Positions 60,401 to 64,000 of a stretch of 64,000 nucleotides of DNA are shown here, piece after piece. The DNA is from Cellvibrio japonicus Ueda107 (lineage in GTDB: Bacteria; Pseudomonadota; Gammaproteobacteria; Pseudomonadales; Cellvibrionaceae), in assembly GCF_000019225.1 (NCBI RefSeq), contig NC_010995.1, positions 2,860,501 through 2,924,500 of the forward strand. The letters are read 5' to 3'. The notes beneath the pieces were generated by a model. The model was not told where the DNA came from and searched no databases. It saw only the letters and a program-made list of their open reading frames with translations. The position numbers and the translations under genes are program-made. The number at the start of each line of letters is the position of its first letter. Within the stretch, counting starts at the first letter, position 1.

Positions 60401-63400
60401 GTTGGTATTTAACCCCCGGAACTGCTTTAGGCGATGGGTCAACAATCAACCGGCCGGCGTCAAGGCGATAAGCAACCTTATTATTGTCACTGGGGGTATG
60501 GCCCGCGTTGTATGGGAAGAGGTGTACTGCCAATCGCCCTTCAAGGCCCAAACCATCAACCTGGATGCGATTGCCACCACTGTCACTCAGGGACTTATCA
60601 CCACCCTTTTGGTTATTGGTAGTGATATTTTGTATCTCAATCGCCTGTGCGACCAGAACAGCAGCAGGAATGCTGGCAATCTGTGCGGCATTCGCCTGAG
60701 ACAAGTGCAGAGTCTTAAGGCCCGTTGTCGAGAGTGCTGCCGAGAATGCCAGCTCAGTGCCGGATGCATTGACTGACCACTGGCCAGGTAATAATGCCAG
60801 TTCTCCCAGCGTTAACTGATCAACCAGCTGTAATTGCTGTCCAGTGACTTTATAGGTGGTCGCACGATTGGTAATCGTACTTTCTGGCATTACAGAAATA
60901 GCACGGATAGGTGACAGGCCAAACAAGGGCTCAGTCGTCATCAACCAGGGCAAATCAATATTGACACTGGCGCCGTCAATGTGATCTCTCGGAGCATTAA
61001 ACAAGCCGACCTGATAACTACCACCCAATACATATCCTGCATTGTAAATGTCAAAATGCAACTGATCGCCCAACTGCATACTGGTTCCATGGAGTCGCTG
61101 TAAGCTGATGCGATCAATAACATCGACCAGAACCTCAGACCAGTTGGCTGGTTCCCCCGCAATACCCAACACGATAACGCCGTTACTGGATGCAATACGT
61201 TCCGGTTGCACCTGCCACAGGTTATTGAACGGCAGACGAGTATTGTAATAACGTCCACCCGCACGCCACTCCAGCAAATCAGCTTCAAATTTGAGATTGG
61301 TAATGCTGCTCACACTCGTAGCGCGTATATCGCTCAGATGGTTAAAGCGCAATTGCTGGCCCACTTTGTCCACATCATAGACACGCAGGCGCTGCGACGA
61401 TTTATTCAGCGTCACTAACAATTCACCATTCAATACGGCATCGTCCTGGCTAATAGTGCCAACGCCAACGACAACAGCGTTCGGCTGACCGGCTTTAAGC
61501 GAAGACCAGTGCAGTATCTCAACGGCCGTATTACTGCGCACCAGTAAATGCGAACCACTAATTGCCACTGTCCTGGGGTCAACCAGCGAGAAGCCAAATG
61601 ATTGATCAACCAGGTCAAGCTGTGCATAGCGACGGAACTCTACACGATCGCCATAAAGTACAGCGACACCATCCTGATCGTAATCCACATCGATCACACC
61701 CGCAGGCAGGGAAATCGTTTGGACATTGGTTCCACGTACTGCAGCTGCATAGAGCTTGCCACTGCCAAAACCTACCCAGCGATCACCGGCAAGATAAATT
61801 TCCGTCAGCGGGAAGCTGTTGGGATTATCGAAACGCCCCACCAATGCTGGTGCATAAATATTGGTAAGGTCATAGAAATGAATAACCGGACGCCCTTCAT
61901 TGGCAAGCAATGCCAGATAGTGGTCATTCAATGCTGCCGCGGTGACAGGTGTAGACAGACTGCCTTTGGAAAGTAAGACAGGAATATCACTTTCCAGGGT
62001 ACCGGACAGGAACCAGTTGGTTTTCTGGCCACTGCTATTTTCAAATGACAGCAACAGATCATCATGACGCACAAAGCCAAGGGTATTAGCCAGTTGATCT
62101 TTTGACGGCAGCTCAATCGTCAGCTCGGTGTTCTCAACCCGGTCAACACCGGAAACCGTATTGCTGACACTGATCGACAAATCACCCAAGGTATTATCCG
62201 GCAAGCGGAAACTGAGCAGGTTTGCGGATTCAAAACGTACATCCACTGCAGGTTTCTGGTTGACCAGCAATCGTGTCAGCGTACTGAAACCACGCCCCTT
62301 GATGGCAACCGTTGCCCCCGAATTAAACAGATACTGCTTCAGGTTGGGATCAAAGGTTTTACTGAGCAGGTCATAGGAACCTACACTTTCAATAACGGGA
62401 TCGGCAATATACGTAAACGCAGCTTGACGGCTGTCAGCCAAATGACCATTGCGAACCTGCAATCCCACCACAACATTATCAGCCGGTGAAGTTGGCAGGG
62501 CAGGCAAACTGAAGCGCAACTCATTACTGCTGGTTCGCGTAATACTCTCCGCTGGAATTTCCCTGCTGCCCAGGAATACCCTCGTTGCTTCGGTGAAGTG
62601 GTTGCCAAATACACTAATCACCTCACCACCACGCCAGCTGGCAAATGCCGGCATCATATGGGCGAATTCCGGTTGCTGATGGCTTGATGCAACAAAACGG
62701 AAACTGTAATCGGAGCCCAGGGCTTCACCGTGTAAATCGCGGAGGGCCGCCGAGAGCGTTACCCGGTAACGCAAACCATCGACAAAGGGCTGTGCCGGAC
62801 GATAGACAAGTTTGGTACCCGCATTATTTACCTGGCTGCTGACAGCACCCGCCACTTTCGCACCGTCCAGCGTAACGCTGAACAGTTCGTTTCTATTGGC
62901 TTGTAACTGCTGGGCATCCAGCAGGCGATTGAATTGGACTTCAATGGCTGTGTTCGCCGGCAGGACGGCCTCCGCCTCAGGAATATGATCGGTAATCACC
63001 AATTGCTTGTTCACAATGGTATTCAGGCGACCACCAATATGGTTGATGCTGCTTGCATCCTCTACCGGATTTTCAATGGCCTTATCATTCAGGTAGGCAA
63101 AGGTTGATCCCGCATAAAGCGCGCGCGGATGGAATGCGACCGTTGTGACATCACCCATGACCGAGAAATAATTTTTCAGGGTAATAGCCGCTTTATAGCG
63201 ACCTTCCATCCAGGGCGACAGATCATACATTTGCAGATCACCCTGCCCTGCACTGACATACAGGTTTTGGCCGCGCAAGATCATCTGGCCAGCATAAATA
63301 TCGCCATTGCGTACCAGGTAAGCCAGGTTGAGCGATGCGACCGGATCTGCACCACGCTCGGCATTTTCCTGGAACAGCAGCACAGAACCATTGGTGCCGG

Positions 63401-64000
63401 TCGAGACAAGGATCAAATTATTTTTAATCAGCAAATCGCGCGGTTTGAAGCGATTGCCACCCTGGTCGCGCACGACAAAATCGCGCGTTACGCTGTAATC
63501 ACCAGACATTAACTCCACTTCAACAACACGGCGGAGGTCTGTTAATGCAACCCAGAGACTATTACCGGCAACTTCAATCGCATAGGGAACACCCTGCAGT
63601 TTCACCCGATCAATGGTCGTGCGTTTTTCCAGGCTGCGCGCTGCTGTGATTTGATAAATAGATACGCCTTCTGAGGTGGAGAGGTAAAGCAGGTCATCGA
63701 CTACCACCAAATCCCGAATCAAACCGGACACCGCCAGTTGGTTAATCAATACCGGATCGGCTGCCAGGGTAATATCAAAGTGATAGAGGCGATCGCCACC
63801 CGCTGCAAAGAGGTTATTGCCCGAGGCGCCCAGTGCCACAAAGCCTGTAGTCCCCAAACCGCCGGTCACGTCGAAATGGTAGGGATTGGCTATGCCAGCA
63901 AAGTCTTTGTTGATAATGATCGGATGCACAGGATCAGAAACATCCGCTGCCACCAGGCGCGCCACATTGGAGCGCAGGCGTTTGGCAACACGGCCATCGC
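45423..64000 (-). CDS. giant multidomain RCC1-repeat protein, 5' end outside window (over 6,100 aa)
   Basis: The frame is open to base 64000 without a stop; the GTG at 63965 is just an internal codon. Counting from there: propeller-like repeats to about 330, an SbsA-like Ig domain (NTAIEVQFNRLLDAQQL), an IPT/TIG-like domain near 440-530, then thousands of residues of alternating propeller and Ig-like modules. Asp-rich repeats lie at 4168-4272 (DFDNDGLSNALE, DLDGDGLSNAEE), a Big_2-like domain follows, and at least 15 RCC1 repeats (LWAWGRNSNGELGIG and variants) fill about 4370-6020. The last 65 residues are rich in Gly, Tyr and Asp with several Cys. It is followed 69 nt downstream by the foldase genes. 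It is likely exported and surface-associated, perhaps a scaffold or adhesin; no binding partner can be named. Confidence 0.8.
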   Translation of the reverse strand, partial: DGRVAKRLRSNVARLVAADVSDPVHPIIINKDFAGIANPYHFDVTGGLGTTGFVALGASGNNLFAAGGDRLYHFDITLAADPVLINQLAVSGLIRDLVVVDDLLYLSTSEGVSIYQITAARSLEKRTTIDRVKLQGVPYAIEVAGNSLWVALTDLRRVVEVELMSGDYSVTRDFVVRDQGGNRFKPRDLLIKNNLILVSTGTNGSVLLFQENAERGADPVASLNLAYLVRNGDIYAGQMILRGQNLYVSAGQGDLQMYDLSPWMEGRYKAAITLKNYFSVMGDVTTVAFHPRALYAGSTFAYLNDKAIENPVEDASSINHIGGRLNTIVNKQLVITDHIPEAEAVLPANTAIEVQFNRLLDAQQLQANRNELFSVTLDGAKVAGAVSSQVNNAGTKLVYRPAQPFVDGLRYRVTLSAALRDLHGEALGSDYSFRFVASSHQQPEFAHMMPAFASWRGGEVISVFGNHFTEATRVFLGSREIPAESITRTSSNELRFSLPALPTSPADNVVVGLQVRNGHLADSRQAAFTYIADPVIESVGSYDLLSKTFDPNLKQYLFNSGATVAIKGRGFSTLTRLLVNQKPAVDVRFESANLLSFRLPDNTLGDLSISVSNTVSGVDRVENTELTIELPSKDQLANTLGFVRHDDLLLSFENSSGQKTNWFLSGTLESDIPVLLSKGSLSTPVTAAALNDHYLALLANEGRPVIHFYDLTNIYAPALVGRFDNPNSFPLTEIYLAGDRWVGFGSGKLYAAAVRGTNVQTISLPAGVIDVDYDQDGVAVLYGDRVEFRRYAQLDLVDQSFGFSLVDPRTVAISGSHLLVRSNTAVEILHWSSLKAGQPNAVVVGVGTISQDDAVLNGELLVTLNKSSQRLRVYDVDKVGQQLRFNHLSDIRATSVSSITNLKFEADLLEWRAGGRYYNTRLPFNNLWQVQPERIASSNGVIVLGIAGEPANWSEVLVDVIDRISLQRLHGTSMQLGDQLHFDIYNAGYVLGGSYQVGLFNAPRDHIDGASVNIDLPWLMTTEPLFGLSPIRAISVMPESTITNRATTYKVTGQQLQLVDQLTLGELALLPGQWSVNASGTELAFSAALSTTGLKTLHLSQANAAQIASIPAAVLVAQAIEIQNITTNNQKGGDKSLSDSGGNRIQVDGLGLEGRLAVHLFPYNAGHTPSDNNKVAYRLDAGRLIVDPSPKAVPGVKYQLVIVRADTNEIVAASANLLLEGVDDTAPVQLTGMDGIQTLNMSRPLRLTFNEAVKADSFSVIKKFRDYSNAPDQDISARFELVNVSPVSINLRLLPGQALENNALYDVVINGITDIAHNNAIGQSIAQAGIYRATLTAPDTLAPRDLRVVRVSDGVDVDPAMLLTRGRSYQFAVSAVDNYPGKINFTYRVSTAFNAPESGVLVPNDIGRLSYAAQREHAYFEIQLEARDSSSVSLTAARSFRASLRDPIIELESFHTDPVEPEESVRSSVHYNLDGDIDMVSKALISVDHVKPGTVDVTANYNKQTGSVFASFINPKIKDLLPVGSAVAPVEIKSRLLVTYGFGFEKTFEQQYTLYLDRTPPTLEIVSPANGDFVAIGERTDVIIKAFDKYGIETVEIQRNGGDWEILPDPTRYSFVATEDDLQHGITLSARATDPNQNISPVQTIRLYPYDAEAGAPKVDIIAPANGSTFQEGESVRFEVLLRNVLDAELYLDIGGVEAAVPSAYLTRNAKDPERQFVTLDLPAVDENVVILARIQKANLRGYRFLNVVNDEGIDEEVITHLTPAARVLTGSALWVDTRIPDAMTDFSTESLVVVKDPVDATTSVTAPLGQKLVTHVSASGESLSVETLLKDRSGHEKQRQHTLVKVPYFSSAAPVSHLEAASAEETLFAMVAVGSGNTSEPVLAGFNKRAGGYRLAVASRTIEATAKGEILQIANAGTAIVVQVRVDGELVIKRYPLNTSGVQAANASWSVSGDLVGASGATLWLRHGNTISASQMVDQQLVAMVGQSLRDPIVSLQVAGPSLYALTEAGLYGFSLAVNSAPVVQQDFFTALIDQEGFHIDGSTLYTWKGAHLSRFEIMADGSLLLLDAIPALPASIDRATSDGEILWVRTVSVEGYQWFALENAQIIGILPVMASELVITPAAAYLDTIDNNSVRVVAYPIQVQSQPFSLSVTVTEQAHASVLVVEPSIDIPGGLSLHVENQAGQWIPARVSHNGNRYYVYLARAVLTEDDLVLVARSHGHTAQQAVVVNSGLQPEPVSAPLGAAALTQGALVPVVTQAGELARIRSQQIDIAGQVSPMALMPAAAYQWSDMPAAEAGVPWSLAVNGAPAFNGNVSLVANNPEAGSVTILAPINNVATKSGDLLNVHYVAADSLGESFHYADIALLDFNRNLISRVLVNTVDGLVGMRLPKVNVRDTYTLRVRAYWGDSYRFSEREVSVQIYPQQQLPQPKLSGVNATVFAGSRVAYRMDVQNLGQYQSSIEVRDMQGNIIASGSSLLEMTVPENIDGFDVIASLSDKDGNSESYRYHINVVAGFKLVAADSGKHFSVMLPDASRAWFAQGRELRNHQGDLLVTLDAEVTALARIGDRLLVALKEQGLVIIDPAENFMVLSFYPLEGTVTDLALQGESLLAINNGKLQGFNIKGNWITSIPLRVLDSKNNTSAYVDTEDAQDIQVRDKGFVVLRTDSALFIDNAQTSLTLQAGSEILLPEPVAMVHIADRWYVTTEHRQLLSFDRQSRILRHGNFSKAERLLAYAPYIIAVSNNGDIQLLDVTNPYGVSQAGHFNHPLAGSVTAAQLYAGKLWLGDAAGSVLDLQQQVGEPLTVYSTDTPRGRVVDVAIQQGQVLAAASYYGALYYGREAGNWTVKSYPEKGWSLAVSHVLLDAGKAYLVYGDKRQLVAIDALELHQSASPAVQVIFNNIAITDMAVTSRLLVASEGNRLHLANKLQLTQKDVVSLPAGEEIVGLAAHGETIYASTINRKIYRIQPGQLPLDPYDNVVTTLVDGAADVINHLSMSGDYLFFATGTSLHRLDLNSFADSVVELPGSLAINAVHYADASLWVAYRTETASELRALDVKTWQLHNNIQIPLPQLATGLAAHQGYVAVGLGDYGVKIIDLNGQLPGINTALQTPAIDRVFVQGDYLNLSLSATDAINSVNYYVNDQLIGGTAEFPYGLEALVPANLRNGQPFTLKAEIETDAGRVVWSNPRKVMLQGEDLPANPFSVVITSPQAGIATYVPKPLELRADIRNSTQPVSMVEYYEADTEQGPYKIIGKHYGPEFVIYRDYRVADTGKYLKVRAIDAFGNLTESTPVRIIRVEDTNAPQVSAFSLSGAIFNNQIIEKHAYGLSVSVSDAESGIESAILRRNGLIIAARFEEGTLSISEKGADKGQLITYQLDVKDRAGNLSSITQVYEVIEDTPPTIENLLATPVYMIEQGFVSVNLRATDQVAIEKAEILWNGFTQPLAVQQSAKSLILNNVIVRDRRTERLSSDISQVLTLRVYDDLGQVSVRDLELAVVADKVPDASRLALGYPANAFYGQLVPVTVNNFAAANDGADPVVVSFLETNPALGRETRVEHKLLASELRQTLAIPANDIADNQYRFRLRLTDHLGQASDTVEHAINLTHKPNALRFFNTDADTNLNLAYVTVGDHVGYQVEVVDKTNRRVPNQQVRWTLQEIVSSGTAPVITLGTSESNLLGLAYWNFNSAIKSGRYRLVAELVSNTQINTSLGLRVIAGETTELRIAHIPEIQAGKSFPIHIQGYDAGGNITEHDSVTRVQISLPYPGFHFEFANGVTSAPLASGGEIAEVRLQGGQAQLSVSAINQSGTYLANLAMPAPYTSITTRYDQQGNNHHTETDNINLSIVAADPFLVRLEEVSRTNLALGDEHRLEAGETVTVGVTLVDKYYNRVHKLHSASGTSPANVAVNVLVDGSALINNMAQQATINLAQGYGTFTVRTDNVEKVKVMASDTNPVLATLAKYDSLELDFLKLKPAIEEIQVQTAVDSHITPIAMSYSEPLAADTFAVAPLLITLNGQAIPGDFVVEDQQLIFTPEEPLALGSCYDLDTRNSDLRGLAANDEVLEQSFNICAPVVYLDMPQQRYVLEGTDILLGYQLADGIDAQDLSINAYVGPLGEDSTPVALNLTDPIITMPVYTGTTYPDGQIIHVRLEGHDQFENTILVGNEITFGVLQANGDFDNDGLSNALEIAVGLNPADSDSDGNGIADGDDDLDGDGLSNAEEAALGSALNNIDSDNDGLSDYDEVYIHFTDPNKVDTDNDGVPDYVEVVSDSDPTDPSIADVDIELISAIQVSPNEITRRLGLDPANFTLNVTARVEHEGRVFNGVRLANNSGLLEFSSNDSAVATVDFDGVYTTHAKGDADLTVRLLRFDILVQQVVKLHVIEVGKSLHAVGRYHTLLWANDILWAWGRNSNGELGIGNWQDQYAPVMTDISALDGASINALAAGDAFSLALDDRGRLWSWGLNNYGQLGIGSTSAFSRPQEVDLSNLMGFRIVNIVAADHYAFALDENGNVWSWGRNDLGQLGIALTGNQLVPMAVDLSVLGGANVISMTTDGCRNYLMDDLSRLWGLGCGFTGIQPIDLSLLDGRQLKSISRNTILDSQGSLWRIVGEEVNAPQALPQTTPLVKPQTQMNNSRNNAINLDGLLGLGENSDVENSTTIPYVSVQAISGNSVEYYKFTVYEPDTNIVIDIDRTNGANLMMELTDANGYYINSNDNACCSWSRPLDPGSNTWNDPYISHTVQAPGTYYLAIYRYYWATMATGTQYHLQLSMSSIYKKQYAYKVEPVAYAQLDGVALSRVATNTAHNLAIDGQGKLWSWGKNTYGQLGNGSYDDITAPLTQDFSGKDNVGLASVAVGEQFSIAIDNLGDVWSWGFNNSGELGQGHSDWAVPIPVSIGNTNPGIADVTFAASSTIVPIAIGSSGKTLLGAVHAKSSHFEITQITPVTEGMSFADAGYSVDLAGIAIVDDYLMVDSSICTEVGDKSLPIQLKDQNDRVLVNESLTVRCLPDIEIAHYKHSEGMSLYVRNNGSSELSFEFISTSDSWQRTNTVCAGCEDYIFVGVCQGYEYIEWLGVLNIRIGDTLIDSRHIACPAAMPTYDAGYNNNLVLANNTLWAWGRPYNRYSSIYTPEADKRNADVASTFVGVNASMYSNTALDRSGRLWFGGELLPIDEGVKIESFVSSNDHYLALDHKGRVWAWGENYGGQLGNGTYDTPQVLQPIDPAAFHGAAIVAIAAGEGFSLALDDKGQLWAWGINDRGQLGVASTIYRSTIPVPADMSALGGTRIKTLQAAGDQGYLLDELGRLWAWGARVGDWTGMDSESAYAPVQVDLAEVSGGKALQMSAGNNYLLMLDENNQVWVLGNANNYSASSSSADGENNSDNPFLNRVDLSSLGDKSAISISAGSHHDLLLDDEGGIWSWGYNYNGELGVDGVYQTSTPIFVAKLYSEVLPAELHISEDTVTIPMGYKGFVPVGTVTLAHDALKQDTVAINNNLIRFKEPLSREVTISGPVTKTYTIEVDPLVCESAGGTTQSIILRDSVGRVLGAANVNLHCSPDVSTRVQTTGNTAELIYQGSATEDYFVRFIGNTGVTVNGQSEVEHVLCAGCTVPVVVDYQCPRYALEPLGHVEISNASMELVETKTLRCPRDDVKPFSVGSNFSLVAVGNTLWSWGNNGYASLGVSDTSIYQRSKPGLANISAIQPASIISLASYYHVLALDDKNRVWGWGMNWSGQLGDGTYDNNRYAPVKTDLSQLRSMEDSADIIAISAGYGHSLALDSLGRVWAWGSNSSGQLGTNNTQRSLVPILVDLSPLAGAKVVAAKATDYFNMALDESGQLWAWGDNRYGRLGNGSSGSYLYLPTATDQSALSSNKVVDFDIGAYHVLALDDAGQVWAWGNNSYGQLGNGSTANSLVPVKVNLSALEGVGVQSVEVGNRYSMLLDKLGRIWTWGYNDYGSLGTGNRQSLYTPTLIDQSAFNGAVIHSIDAGNSFHNLAMDESNNVWTWGYGGYGEMGNGSYSNSLLPIPVRIPVPSTPFEIGVLAVRELMAPEVFIAPFEVTHDGDYVIRVDSYNFTPAISIMTADGRKLSPADTTCARTSGIIVRLPKGEFQLFVEDYYGGGGEFTIDARLAEMYDYLDFVCNDYGSYGGYGGYGNGGMNDWWGQSYESCDYGSDYGYGGSCEGGSDYGGYGCDYGYGCT

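Overview
The window looks like chromosome of a gammaproteobacterium, most likely Cellvibrio or a close relative. This is an inference from moderate GC, a poly-serine linker in a large secreted protein, MshQ-like surface domains and a GNAT/unknown-gene pair at the left edge. No rRNA, tRNA or CRISPR array was seen. Apart from the first kilobase, the left-edge insertion sequences and one transposase gene, nearly everything is transcribed on the minus strand, so the locus reads from right (64000) to left.

Right part, 64000 to 37745: a run of minus-strand genes that looks like an operon. It starts with a giant protein (over 6,100 residues, start outside the window) made of propeller/Ig-like modules, an Asp-rich calcium-type repeat, at least 15 RCC1 repeats and a Gly/Tyr-rich tail. 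Next come two parvulin-type (PpiC) lipoprotein foldases, then a 1959-residue secreted multidomain protein with a duplicated MshQ-like domain, a poly-Ser linker, Ig-like modules and DxDGDG repeats.

Middle, 37727 to 16793: a polymorphic-toxin locus. Two near full-length toxins (24636-29468 and the frameshifted 32842-37727) have a signal peptide, a shared head of about 900 residues, a peptidoglycan-binding-like segment and a variable lytic-transglycosylase-like domain. Each is followed within about 20 nt by an exported immunity-protein candidate. Two further modules (21427-23487 and 18037-20235) are headless: they begin at the same internal point of the toxin, right after a 68-bp hairpin-rich junction repeat, and keep their own immunity genes. 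The junction repeat occurs four times, and a Rho-independent terminator closes each immunity gene. Mosaic stretches of near identity show that modules have moved or been converted between heads.

Left-middle, 16346 to 4233: a two-gene unit (membrane protein plus HNH-nuclease effector with a leader like that of eCIS/T6SS-type cargo), then a third full-length toxin (2199 aa) with the same head but Ig-like and LamG-like modules and a PD-(D/E)xK-type nuclease end. Two immunity candidates follow, then a headless, diverged copy of the nuclease module cut off by an IS110-family element.

Left edge, 1 to 4250: a chromosomal GNAT/unknown-gene pair, a SymE-like type I toxin (duplicated at 29.6 kb), a remnant integron array of two cassettes with two complete attC sites and one truncated one, a deleted IS3-family element and a truncated IS110-family element.

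Working model (inference): toxins and their immunity partners are exported by Sec, the foldases and giant surface proteins help present or deliver the toxins, and headless modules plus junction repeats are a reservoir for changing the toxin tip. No T6SS, CdiB/two-partner, Rhs/YD-repeat or T7SS component is visible, so the delivery route would be new or lies outside the window.
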